IMG/VR virus record: IMGVR_UViG_3300023175_000071
Span: 1-45,831 of that record
DNA: 45,831 nt
Source of the DNA: a virus
Strand: one strand, 5' to 3'
The translations under genes were made by a program, and so were the position numbers. Shown here in pieces: positions 34,229-42,083 of this stretch (the first letter of the stretch is position 1; each line of letters begins with the position of its first letter). The notes under the pieces were generated by a model. That model was not told where the DNA came from. It saw only the letters and a program-made list of their open reading frames with translations, and did no database searches.

Positions 34229-34229
34229 G

Positions 34230-34237
34230 AATAAATA
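34230..34237 (+). promoter_or_regulatory. Late-promoter-like box AATAAATA
   Basis: AATAAATA directly follows the carbamoyltransferase stop, 19 bases ahead of ATG 34257. It fits the NATAAATA form and the spacing of the other late boxes in the window, with A in place of the usual G or T. It would drive the three small membrane-protein genes. Confidence 0.5.
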
Positions 34238-34256
34238 CATTAGCGGAGGGTAGCTA

Positions 34257-34619
34257 ATGGAAATGATTAGTCGTATGTTCGGCGATACGCTGTGGATTTA
34301 CACAGCAATAGCTGGATCGCTGTTGGGCGCAGCATTTTTAGCGTGGTTTAGAAACACACACGCAGCATTATACTTAATGTCTAAATTTGATGCACTACTA
34401 GATAGTCTAGTAGATCGTTTTGGTTGGGACTTCCTTCAAGACGATCCAGAGGCATGGCGCAAAAGATATCCAAAAGTAACTAAAAAAATTGATGATCTAG
34501 AAGCACGTATACGTGAACTAGAGACTAATAGTCACCCTCCAAAAGAATTATATGAATTTGAAGTTTGGCCTGAGCTAGATGCTAGACTAAAAGCATTGGA
34601 GAAGAAACGTGGAAAATGA
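34257..34619 (+). CDS. Membrane protein with cytoplasmic coiled coil (120 aa)
   Basis: Ribosome site GCGGAGGG ahead of ATG 34257. Residues 10-30 (LWIYTAIAGSLLGAAFLAWF) form one membrane span; the rest is charged and helical, with a coiled-coil stretch near the end (KVTKKIDDLEARIRELE, then ARLKALEKKRGK). No family is recognised. It is the first of three overlapping small membrane-protein genes. A holin, or part of a holin complex, is possible because no other holin is evident near the lysis genes, but one span with a long soluble tail also fits other membrane roles. Confidence 0.6.
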   Translation: MEMISRMFGDTLWIYTAIAGSLLGAAFLAWFRNTHAALYLMSKFDALLDSLVDRFGWDFLQDDPEAWRKRYPKVTKKIDDLEARIRELETNSHPPKELYEFEVWPELDARLKALEKKRGK

Positions 34620-35025
34620 AATAATGAGTGCAGGAGGCGTAGGACTTGAATTAGCAGAATTAGCAACACCTTTTATTGCAGCATTAGTTGCATTAGTTGT
34701 AACACTAATGTTTAAAGATTATGCAACTAAAATAGCAAAGGGCATGGCTTTCAAAATGAATCCAGCATTCAAAGAAGGCGACAAAGTTATACTAGACGGT
34801 GAAAGAGCACTAATAGTTAAAATAGGTAATACAGAAACTGTATTTGGTATACACAAAAAAGGTGGTGAATTTGATGGCGACTATATATGGCGCTATGTAC
34901 CTAACGAAAGAATACCAGGATTAAAGATTGAAAAGATTATCTTTGATGCAACACCAGAAGTAAATGAAAGAAAAATTGAACAAAATGGGCATAAGATCGA
35001 CACACTTATTAAGGAGGGAAAATAA
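34609..35025 (+). CDS. MscS-like beta-domain membrane protein (138 aa)
   Basis: I favour GTG 34609, because GGAGAAG lies 5 bases ahead; ATG 34624 is the alternative. One membrane span lies at about residues 19-35 (TPFIAALVALVVTLMF). It is followed by KDYATKIAKGMAFKMNPAF, then KEGDKVILDGERALIVKIG and TETVFGI. This order, a pore-like helix followed by an F-x-x-G-D-x-V beta strand, is like the MscS mechanosensitive channel core (pore helix plus beta domain). It is far smaller than MscS, with one span in place of three or more. It could form a small channel or interfere with a host channel. This is a weak-to-moderate fold inference. Confidence 0.5.
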   Translation: MENEIMSAGGVGLELAELATPFIAALVALVVTLMFKDYATKIAKGMAFKMNPAFKEGDKVILDGERALIVKIGNTETVFGIHKKGGEFDGDYIWRYVPNERIPGLKIEKIIFDATPEVNERKIEQNGHKIDTLIKEGK

Positions 35026-35453
35026 TGCCACGTAAAAAACCAGAAGAACTAGAAAGCACCCCAGCAGCTGAACCAGCAGCGGCACCTGCCCCTGCTCCGG
35101 CTCCCGAAATATCATATGAAAGAAAAATGACTATTGATAACGGTGCATTGCCAGCAAGTGCAGATATGAACGGTGACGGTCATATTTCAAAACAAGAAAT
35201 GGAGATGCATTTAGAATTCAAACGTAAAGAACTAGAGGACCAAGATGCTATGCGTGATGCACAGCGTTCTATGGCATGGTTTGCTCTGTTTGGTATGTTA
35301 TTATATCCATTTGCAGTTGTTGCAGCAAGTTATTTCAATCTTGATAATTCTGCAACTGTGCTAGGATCAATGGCAGCGACATACTTTGTTTCTGTTGCAG
35401 CGATTGTAATGGCATTCTTTGGTGCTAATGCATATTCTGCTAAAGGTAAGTAA
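35025..35453 (+). CDS. Membrane protein with canonical EF-hand loop (142 aa)
   Basis: ATG 35025 overlaps the previous stop (TAATG). The N-terminus is disordered and Ala/Pro-rich (AAAPAPAPAPE). Residues 47-58 (DMNGDGHISKQE) are a textbook EF-hand loop with Asp, Asn, Asp at 1, 3, 5 and Glu at 12, so calcium binding is likely. Two membrane spans follow (about 87-105, WFALFGMLLYPFAVVAASYF, and 115-137, GSMAATYFVSVAAIVMAFFG) with a short loop. Two spans with small size would suit a holin, and a calcium-binding domain facing the periplasm or cytoplasm could sense a change; this is inference. Confidence 0.6.
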   Translation: MPRKKPEELESTPAAEPAAAPAPAPAPEISYERKMTIDNGALPASADMNGDGHISKQEMEMHLEFKRKELEDQDAMRDAQRSMAWFALFGMLLYPFAVVAASYFNLDNSATVLGSMAATYFVSVAAIVMAFFGANAYSAKGK

Positions 35454-35469
35454 TCACTACTTATAGTAC

Positions 35470-35508
35470 ATAATAGTCCGTGCGATAAGTAATTGTATGG
35501 ACTATTAT
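35470..35508 (+). promoter_or_regulatory. 10-bp inverted repeat across the dnaJ start codon
   Basis: ATAATAGTCC (35470-35479) and GGACTATTAT (35499-35508) are perfect reverse complements with a 19-base loop. The second arm contains the last base of the dnaJ ATG (35497-35499) and the first codons, and no convincing Shine-Dalgarno lies in between. In mRNA this stem would hide the start region. That is the layout of a translational switch or thermometer, plausible for a heat-shock-type gene. Confidence 0.55.
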
Positions 35509-36321
35509 TCTATTTTAGGTGTTCAAAGGACTGCTTCGCAGGATGAAATAAAAAAAGCCTTCAAACGTAAGGCAATGCAACATCATCCTGACAGAGGAGG
35601 CAACCAAGAAGAATTTAAACGTGTTACAGAAGCATACGAAATACTAAGTAACTCGGATAAACGTTCTGCCTACGACAATCCTGGTCCAGACTTCCAATTT
35701 AACGCAAATCAATTTAGAAATGGAGGTAACCCTTTTGCAGGAACACCCTTTGATCATATATTTGGCCAGGGGTTTGCAAATGTTAAGACTCCTAGAAATA
35801 GTGATATACATGTAAAAGCAGAAATAAGTTTGCAAGATGTTTTAAAAGGAAAAGATGCAATCATTCAATACCAAACTAGAACAGGTAAACTAGAAACAGT
35901 AACAGTAAGTATACCTCCTGGGGCAAAAAACGGAGATACAGTTAGATATCAGGGATTAGGAGACGACGGATATCATCAATATCCAAGAGGCGATTTGCAT
36001 GTAAAAATTAGAGTTAAAAAACAACATAACTGGGAAAGAGATAATGACAATTTAATTACCAAAAAGGTAACAAATGTATTTGACTTATTGCTAGGTTGTG
36101 TTATAATAATGAATACATTAGACGGTAAGCAAGTTAGATTAAAAATTCCAAAAGGCACAAAATCAGGACAAGTTTTCAACATACCAGGATACGGTATTCC
36201 AAACATTAATACAGGCAAAAGAGGTAATTTGTATGTGGAAATTGATGCAAGTATACCAAATATAGAAGACGAAAGTATTTTAAGAGAAATAGAAGATCTT
36301 AAAAAGAAGATTTACAAATAA
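35497..36321 (+). CDS. dnaJ: DnaJ-like co-chaperone (type II, CbpA-like)
   Basis: 274-aa J-domain protein that would stimulate host DnaK. The J domain occupies residues 1-60 with HPD at 30-32 (MQHHPDRGG). A short Gly/Phe-rich linker follows (FRNGGNPFAGTPFDHIFGQG). There is no Cys-rich zinc domain, so it is the CbpA/type II form. The C-terminal client domains are complete (AEISLQDVLKGKDAIIQYQT, VSIPPGAKNGDTVRYQGLGD, PRGDLHVKIRVKKQHNWERD, then GKRGNLYVEIDASIP). It is followed by clpA, a pairing that suggests joint use in protein remodelling. An inverted repeat overlaps the start codon. Confidence 0.92.
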   Translation: MDYYSILGVQRTASQDEIKKAFKRKAMQHHPDRGGNQEEFKRVTEAYEILSNSDKRSAYDNPGPDFQFNANQFRNGGNPFAGTPFDHIFGQGFANVKTPRNSDIHVKAEISLQDVLKGKDAIIQYQTRTGKLETVTVSIPPGAKNGDTVRYQGLGDDGYHQYPRGDLHVKIRVKKQHNWERDNDNLITKKVTNVFDLLLGCVIIMNTLDGKQVRLKIPKGTKSGQVFNIPGYGIPNINTGKRGNLYVEIDASIPNIEDESILREIEDLKKKIYK

Positions 36322-36339
36322 TAAAAGGTGTATATATCT

Positions 36340-38580
36340 ATGGTAGAACCAAGTAAAGAGCTACAAGCAATATTTGATAAAGCAGTTAAAGATGCAAAAA
36401 AATTACAGCATGAATACGTGACTGTAGAACATCTTGTGTATGCAATTTTTTGTAGCGAAAATTTCTGTAAATTATTAGAAACTTTTGGAGCTGATATTCA
36501 GTATATCAAGTCTAATCTTGAGCATTATCTCAAGAATGAACTAGACGATATTAAAACAGATATGGTAAAGTATAAACCTAAGAAAACTTCTACAGTTGAA
36601 AGAGTGTTAAACAGAGGCTTTACCCAAGTTTTGTTTGCAGGTAGGACTACTATTGAACTTACAGATGTCGTGTTAAGTGTTTTACACGAGAAAAAATGTG
36701 TAAGTGTGTTCTATCTGAACAAAGGCGGCATTGATAAAGCAAGTTTAAGCGCATTTGTCGACGAAACTATGGATGAATTAGAAGACGAAGAATTGCCGAG
36801 CGAAGCACGTAGAGCCCTTAAAAACTTTACAACAGATTTGAACGCTGAAGTGAAAAAAGGCAAAGTTGATCCTATTATTGGACGCTCAGAAGAATTAGAA
36901 AGCCTTGCTCTTGCACTTGGACGTAGAAGCAAAAACAATGTACTAATGGTAGGCGACCCTGGTGTAGGTAAAACTGCTATTGCAGAAGGACTTGCATTTA
37001 ACATTGTCAATGACAATGTACCGGAGTTCTTAAAAGAGTACAAAGTTTATAATCTTGATATTGGCAGTATGCTTGCAGGTTCAAAGTATCGCGGTGATTT
37101 TGAAGAACGGTTTAAACTTGTACTACAGGCACTTACAAAACAAGGTAAAACAATCATGTTTGTTGATGAAGCACATATGATGAACGGTGCTGGCGCTGCC
37201 GGTAGTGGCAGTTCCAACGACCTTGCTAACATGTTGAAGCCTGCATTAACAAAAGGTGACTTAAAAGTTGTTGCATCCACTACTTGGGAAGAATATCGCA
37301 AGTATTTTGAAAAGGATCGTGCATTAATGCGCAGATTCCAACGTGTTGTTATCAGTGAGCCAAGTTCAGAAACCACAAAAGATATCTTACAAGGTATCAA
37401 AAAGTATTATGAAGATTATCATGCAACAACTATTACAGATTCTGCTATAGAAGCAGCAGTAAAGTTAAGTGTAAAATATCAAACTGATAAAAAATTACCT
37501 GATAAGGCAATTGATTTAATAGATGTAGCTTGTTCACGTTTTAAAGTAAATGATCAAACTGAAAACAAAGTTGTTACAGAAGAAAACATTCAATATGAGC
37601 TATCTAAAATGTTGAATCTTCCTGAAGAACAGGTTGCACAACGTGAAACAGAAAATTTAAAAAATCTAGAAGACAATCTTAAGAAAGTTGTCTATGGTCA
37701 AGATGAAGCAATTGAAGGTATTGTTGATAAAATTCTTGTAAGCCAAGCAGGTTTAAAACCAGACGATAAGCCAATTGGCGCATTTGTGTTTATGGGTCCA
37801 ACAGGTACAGGTAAAACAGAAACAGCAAAACAACTTGCTAAAAATCTTGGTGTACAACTTGTGCGCTTTGACATGAGTGAATACATGGAGAAACATTCAG
37901 TTGCTAAACTAATTGGTTCACCTCCGGGTTACGTTGGTCACGAAGACAATGCAGGCCAATTAATTACAAAATTACAAGAATATCCTAACTGTGTTTTATT
38001 ATTAGACGAGATAGAAAAAGCACACCCAGATGTATCTCAAATTTTGTTACAAGTAATGGATAACGGAAAAGTCACAGGATCAAACGGTAAAGAAGCAGAT
38101 GCTCGCAACTGTACACTTATCCTTACAACTAACCTAGGTGCTGCTCAAGCAGAGAAAAATTCTATAGGTTTTGAAAGCCAAAGTGATTATGATTATGAAG
38201 ATACTGAAATTAAGAGGTTTTTTGCTCCTGAATTTAGAAATCGACTAGACGGTATTATAACATTTGCTAAGTTGGGCAAAGAAGTTATGATGAAAATTGT
38301 TGGCAAGTTCCTAGTAGAACTAAAGAACATGGTGTCAGACAAAAATATTGAAATTAAAATAACTGACGAAGCACTTGATTACTTAGTAGACAAAGGCTTT
38401 GATCCAAAAAATGGCGCCCGTCCTTTACAGCGTGTAATTGATAAAGAAATTAAACGTCCTTTAAGTAGACAAATACTTTTTGGTGACTTACAAAATGGTG
38501 GTAAATTAACAATTGATTACGATGATAAAATTACACTCCGTACAAGTTCTGTAGAGGAGAAAGAAGCTGAAACAGCGTGA
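36340..38580 (+). CDS. clpA: ClpA-type AAA+ unfoldase
   Basis: 746-aa Hsp100 ATPase, close to E. coli ClpA (758 aa). I choose ATG 36340 behind AAAGGTG; a GTG at 36328 adds four residues. The N-domain (residues 1-70, with HEYVTVEHLVYAIF) is of the Clp-N type. D1: Walker A GDPGVGKT at about 205, Walker B TIMFVDEAHMM. D2: Walker A GPTGTGKT at about 486, LLLDEIEKAHPDV, and sensor/finger APEFRNRLDG. There is no ClpB-type middle coiled coil. Residues 609-611 are Ile-Gly-Phe (NSIGFESQ), in the place of the IGL loop by which ClpA docks on ClpP, so it could drive host ClpP. The adaptor and targets are unknown. Confidence 0.92.
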   Translation: MVEPSKELQAIFDKAVKDAKKLQHEYVTVEHLVYAIFCSENFCKLLETFGADIQYIKSNLEHYLKNELDDIKTDMVKYKPKKTSTVERVLNRGFTQVLFAGRTTIELTDVVLSVLHEKKCVSVFYLNKGGIDKASLSAFVDETMDELEDEELPSEARRALKNFTTDLNAEVKKGKVDPIIGRSEELESLALALGRRSKNNVLMVGDPGVGKTAIAEGLAFNIVNDNVPEFLKEYKVYNLDIGSMLAGSKYRGDFEERFKLVLQALTKQGKTIMFVDEAHMMNGAGAAGSGSSNDLANMLKPALTKGDLKVVASTTWEEYRKYFEKDRALMRRFQRVVISEPSSETTKDILQGIKKYYEDYHATTITDSAIEAAVKLSVKYQTDKKLPDKAIDLIDVACSRFKVNDQTENKVVTEENIQYELSKMLNLPEEQVAQRETENLKNLEDNLKKVVYGQDEAIEGIVDKILVSQAGLKPDDKPIGAFVFMGPTGTGKTETAKQLAKNLGVQLVRFDMSEYMEKHSVAKLIGSPPGYVGHEDNAGQLITKLQEYPNCVLLLDEIEKAHPDVSQILLQVMDNGKVTGSNGKEADARNCTLILTTNLGAAQAEKNSIGFESQSDYDYEDTEIKRFFAPEFRNRLDGIITFAKLGKEVMMKIVGKFLVELKNMVSDKNIEIKITDEALDYLVDKGFDPKNGARPLQRVIDKEIKRPLSRQILFGDLQNGGKLTIDYDDKITLRTSSVEEKEAETA

Positions 38581-39265
38581 ATCAAATAAGCTTCACTATG
38601 GAAAGTATTTGTACAAACTTGTACTGCATAATTCCCTTAACTCTATTTTTCGCACAGAATTACAGAAAAAAGGGGATTTAAGTCATGCACGTTCTCATTT
38701 AGATCGACTTTATGCAGACTATGAAAACGGTATACCCTTAAAACGTACTCTGTTTCGTACTGATTTGCCGGTTACAAATAACGATTTCTTTGATGCAAAT
38801 GATATTTACAATCATTTAAAAGCCAACACTGACCAAGTATTAGTAAGAGTAGGTGCATGTCATAGTTTAATACTATATTCTAACAACAAAAACCTATTAA
38901 CTAGTTTAGGCGGAAAGCTTAGAACTAAAGATGTAGAATTTTTTGAGCCTCGTGTGCAAGATAAAGAATTTTTGTTAAGCAATGATCATACTGTTATTGT
39001 TAGTAACAAGCCAAAATATTCTATTCGATGTATTTTGGGCAGAAAAAAAGCATCTAAAGAACTAGGCATGTGGTTAGAAAACAATAAAGATAAAAGCAAA
39101 GTTGGTAAAATTGCATTAGAAACATTATTGAATTCTGGCTATGCAAATGGACTCTATTTCTATGTAAGAGATGAAAAAGTTTTACAATTAGTTACATTGA
39201 TATGCGGTGACAATATACGTAAAATTGAAAAACTGGTTTGGAAACAAGAATTAGATAAATATTAG
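38567..39265 (+). CDS. Unknown protein, possibly with CTG start (232 aa; shorter form from TTG 38609)
   Basis: The frame is open from 38555. No ATG or GTG is available at the front. A TTG at 38609 has only a badly spaced GGAAAG. A CTG at 38567 lies 7 bases after GAGGAG (38554-38559), inside the end of clpA, and its product begins LKQRESNKLHYGKYLYKLVL; the Y-G-K-Y-x-Y-K part looks like a real N-terminus that the TTG start would cut off. The body is basic, alpha/beta, with RVGACHSLILYSNN and KYSIRCILGRKKASKELG. I do not recognise the family. It may be translated by coupling to clpA. Confidence 0.55.
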   Translation: MKQRESNKLHYGKYLYKLVLHNSLNSIFRTELQKKGDLSHARSHLDRLYADYENGIPLKRTLFRTDLPVTNNDFFDANDIYNHLKANTDQVLVRVGACHSLILYSNNKNLLTSLGGKLRTKDVEFFEPRVQDKEFLLSNDHTVIVSNKPKYSIRCILGRKKASKELGMWLENNKDKSKVGKIALETLLNSGYANGLYFYVRDEKVLQLVTLICGDNIRKIEKLVWKQELDKY

Positions 39266-39266
39266 T

Positions 39267-39611
39267 ATGGCAGCAACTAGTGAAACAATTTTAACAACCA
39301 ACACTCATCCAGGTGATAGCACAATTGAAAGTGTCACAGGAGAGAAATACAAAGGAGACGGCTATTATGGACGCTCTGATGGTCTACATACTCTTCAATA
39401 TAGTTATACAGGCTTTACCGGAACATTAGTTATAGAAGCAACGTTGGCGATTGACCCAACTGGCGCTGATTGGTTTTCTGTATTATCACTTGTTGCTGAA
39501 CAAGAGACAGATAGTCAAATTAAAAGTGTAACAGGCAATTATGTTTGGCTTAGAGCAAAGATTATGAATTGGACAGACGGCACCTTAGATAGTGTTGTTT
39601 TGAATCATTAA
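39267..39611 (+). CDS. Small beta-rich virion-type protein (114 aa)
   Basis: Starts one base after the previous stop. It is a Thr/Gly/Ser-rich beta protein with the flavour of a phage head-decoration or fibre-tip domain: GDGYYGRSDGLHTLQYSYTG, then GTLVIEATLAIDPTGADWF and TGNYVWLRAKIMNW. The succession of strands looks like a jelly-roll or Ig-like sandwich. From memory similar sequences accompany structural genes in marine phages. No T4 counterpart can be named. Confidence 0.6.
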   Translation: MAATSETILTTNTHPGDSTIESVTGEKYKGDGYYGRSDGLHTLQYSYTGFTGTLVIEATLAIDPTGADWFSVLSLVAEQETDSQIKSVTGNYVWLRAKIMNWTDGTLDSVVLNH

Positions 39612-39620
39612 GGTAAAATC

Positions 39621-40184
39621 ATGGAACATTTTGTAAGAGTAGTAATGGAAAAACAAGAAGGTGCGCAACTATTAGACGAAAGCATCTTTGCAGAACAAGA
39701 AATTTACGAAACTGAGCAAGGTGCTACAGTATACGAAATAGCACTCCCCCGCCAATTAGATGAAGAAGAAGCAGACGAATACGCAAATCGTTTAGCAAAT
39801 TATATGTTTGAACAAGGTTATGATGACTTTGATATTGAAATTTCAACAGATTTAGGGGAAGACATTGTAGAGGAAACTTACGACGGTGATGACTTTTTCT
39901 TAGAGTACGGTGTAATGTGGTTTAACGAAGATGAAATCGATGAAGCAGAATACCAAGGCCGTAAAGTTCCACTAGGCAAGCCTATGCGTGGCGATGTTAA
40001 AAAGTTTAAAGTATATGTTAAAGACCCAAAGACTAAGAATGTTAAAAAAGTTAACTTTGGTGATCCTAACATGAAGATTAAAAAATCAAACCCGGCACGT
40101 AGACGTTCATTCCGTGCAAGACACAACTGCGATAACCCAGGTCCAAGAACAAAGGCAAGATATTGGAGTTGCCGCAAATGGTAA
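39621..40184 (+). CDS. Acidic N-domain protein with basic Cys-containing C-terminus (187 aa)
   Basis: The first 120 residues are strongly acidic (EEADEYANRLANYMFEQGYD, DDFDIEISTDLGED). The last 60 are strongly basic (GKPMRGDVKKFKVYVKD, KKSNPARRRSFRARHNC, then GPRTKARYWSCRKW) with two Cys. The two-faced charge suggests a nucleic-acid or capsid contact by the tail. I recall this basic C-terminal pattern (F-G-D-P-x-M...K-K-S-N-P-x-R-R-x-S-F-R-A-R-H-x-C) from several marine phage proteins with unknown function. The gene is 9 bases after its neighbour and its end overlaps the next by 7. Confidence 0.6.
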   Translation: MEHFVRVVMEKQEGAQLLDESIFAEQEIYETEQGATVYEIALPRQLDEEEADEYANRLANYMFEQGYDDFDIEISTDLGEDIVEETYDGDDFFLEYGVMWFNEDEIDEAEYQGRKVPLGKPMRGDVKKFKVYVKDPKTKNVKKVNFGDPNMKIKKSNPARRRSFRARHNCDNPGPRTKARYWSCRKW

Positions 40185-40510
40185 AACTTGTAGAATTTGC
40201 AAAAGCAGTTGATAAGAAAATGCCTTTCAGTCCTGTAGACGACTGTGCTATCTATATGCGCAATGATCCTATGTTTTATAGAAAACATTTCTTTCCTGCT
40301 GTAATAAAAATGCAGGAAATGTATAAGAAAAACCAAAAGGTAAATGCATCAAAATGCATGGGTGACTGTGTCAATAGGGGTATTGAATCGTATTGCAAAG
40401 AATACAAGCTTGGCAGATCTGAAAATATATTTAAGGATGAAGATAAAGAAGCTTTAGTCAAAAAATTGTTTTCTGAAGAGATGAAACAAATCAAAGACGG
40501 AGCATACTAA
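40178..40510 (+). CDS. Conserved-looking small protein, unknown (110 aa)
   Basis: Start ATG 40178 chosen because GGAG lies 9 bases before it; an upstream TTG (40163) is less likely. The protein is helical and basic, with VDDCAIYMRNDPMFYRKHFF, PAVIKMQEMYKKNQK and a Cys pair in KCMGDCVNRGIESYC. The RNDPMFYRKHFFP part is, from memory, repeated in marine T4-like phages. Its stop overlaps the next start (TAATG). No function can be stated. Confidence 0.6.
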   Translation: MVKLVEFAKAVDKKMPFSPVDDCAIYMRNDPMFYRKHFFPAVIKMQEMYKKNQKVNASKCMGDCVNRGIESYCKEYKLGRSENIFKDEDKEALVKKLFSEEMKQIKDGAY

Positions 40511-41880
40511 TGCTACTACGGGAACTGTTTGAAGAAACGAAAAAAACAGCAGTTCTAGCTTTTGGTAGGCTGAATCCTCCCACTGTAGGTCATGCAAAGT
40601 TAGTTAGTACAATAGAGTCTTTTGAAGGAGACCACTATCTTTTCTTATCTCAAAGCCAAAAACCTAAAACAGATCCTTTAGACTTTCCAACAAAACTAAA
40701 GTTCGCAAAACAATTTTTTCCTGGAATAAACATAGGACATCAAAGTGTACGTACACCAGTTCAAGCATTAGAAATGCTACAAAGTTTAGGTTACACTGAT
40801 GTAATTTTTATTGCAGGTTCAGATCGTGTAGATGGTTTCCAAAAACTGTTCAATACATACAACGGTCAACCAGACAAATCAGGAAAAGTTCCGTTTAAAT
40901 TTAATTCAATCAAAGTAGCAAGTGCAGGAGAACGTGATCCAGATGCAGATGATGTAAGCGGTATGAGTGCAAGCAAAATGCGTGTAGCAGCAGCTTCAGG
41001 GGACATAGAAGCATTTGCAAAAGGCGTACCAAATCCTAAACTAGCCAAAACTATGTTTGATGCTGTACGCAAAGGCATGGGTATTACTGAGCCTGTAGAA
41101 GAAATAATGGCTTTTGGTATTCCAAGTAGAGCTAAAAGAGCTACAATTAAAAAGAAAAAAGAAAAATTCGACGAACCAAGTAGCATCAGAGATAGAATAG
41201 CAGCGAGAAGAAAAGCTGCTGCAAAAGGCGACAAGGATGCATGGAAGTCTAAAAAAGAATTAGTAACAGCAGAAGCAGATTTAGTTTTAGACAAACAGGC
41301 TTTGGTAAAATATATCAAAGATCAGATCCAAGATTACGTAAACAGAGAGGATAGTGTTGAAAACCTTTCTGCTTTATTAAAATATATTGCTGGTAAACAA
41401 ATAACATCTAAAGGAAAACGATTTGTTGTTTCCAAAGAGGATATACAAGAGGCATTATCTACAATAGAACGTGAACTTACCAAAGGCGAAGAAAAGAAAA
41501 AAGAAAAATACGTCAAAGAAGAACAACAACTAGATGAAATTGCACCAGCAGTGGGTGCAGCAGTTATGTGGATACTTCGTTGGATTGCTGTAAGAGGTGC
41601 GTGGCCTGTATTAAAATGGTTGTTAAAGAAATTTGCAAAATATATCATAGGTGGTAGCGCAGCAGCAATTGCCATAAGTGAAGGATGGGAATGGGTTACA
41701 GATAAAATTGGCGAAGAAGCAACACAAATGCTTATCGACAACAAGTTTACTATTGCAATGGCTGTAACACTTATCTTAGGTGCAGTTGTACTTAAAAAAT
41801 GGATAGAAAAGCACGGCGAGAAGTTTGCTGCTAAGTATGCAGAATCTTTAGAACAAGGTGATCTATCGTGGATGAACTAG
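40510..41880 (+). CDS. NMNAT/cytidylyltransferase-like domain fused to a membrane domain (456 aa)
   Basis: N-terminal 190 residues form a Rossmann nucleotidyltransferase: FGRLNPPTVGH (18-28, the T/H-x-G-H motif), VIFIAGSDRV and SGMSASKMRVAA (the I-S-x-x-x-x-R-like site). This class joins NMN, pantetheine phosphate or glycerol phosphate to a nucleotide; NAD synthesis or salvage is the usual guess in phages. A Lys-rich linker follows (AKRATIKKKKEKF, RDRIAARRKAAAKG). The C-terminus has two hydrophobic segments (about 350-393, AVMWILRWIAV and YIIGGSAAAIAI, and 414-432, FTIAMAVTLILGAVVL). The fusion would put the enzyme at a membrane or in the virion. The start MLLRELFEET resembles the start of the protein at 42327. 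Confidence 0.68.
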   Translation: MLLRELFEETKKTAVLAFGRLNPPTVGHAKLVSTIESFEGDHYLFLSQSQKPKTDPLDFPTKLKFAKQFFPGINIGHQSVRTPVQALEMLQSLGYTDVIFIAGSDRVDGFQKLFNTYNGQPDKSGKVPFKFNSIKVASAGERDPDADDVSGMSASKMRVAAASGDIEAFAKGVPNPKLAKTMFDAVRKGMGITEPVEEIMAFGIPSRAKRATIKKKKEKFDEPSSIRDRIAARRKAAAKGDKDAWKSKKELVTAEADLVLDKQALVKYIKDQIQDYVNREDSVENLSALLKYIAGKQITSKGKRFVVSKEDIQEALSTIERELTKGEEKKKEKYVKEEQQLDEIAPAVGAAVMWILRWIAVRGAWPVLKWLLKKFAKYIIGGSAAAIAISEGWEWVTDKIGEEATQMLIDNKFTIAMAVTLILGAVVLKKWIEKHGEKFAAKYAESLEQGDLSWMN

Positions 41881-42083
41881 AGTATATTAAAAAACTAGCA
41901 GGTGTAAACGAATACAAAGGTTACACAGAGTATACTCTTGAAGATATGAGCCATACTGCAACTGAATTAAAGAAAAAAGAAAAAGAACAAAATATTAAAC
42001 CAGGTGACAAAGAATGGTTTGAATTATGGTTTTCAAAACCTTATATGACAGGACATACTTTTAGAGGACGTAAGAAAAAATGA
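41868..42083 (+). CDS. Small charged protein, unknown (71 aa)
   Basis: ATG 41868 lies inside the end of the preceding gene (13-base overlap) and its own stop overlaps the next start (ATGA). The product starts MDELEYIKKLAGVNEYKGYT and is highly charged, with KKKEKEQNIKPGDKEWFELW and a basic end (RGRKKK). It has no known domain. Tight coupling to both neighbours supports it as a real gene. Confidence 0.6.
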   Translation: MDELEYIKKLAGVNEYKGYTEYTLEDMSHTATELKKKEKEQNIKPGDKEWFELWFSKPYMTGHTFRGRKKK

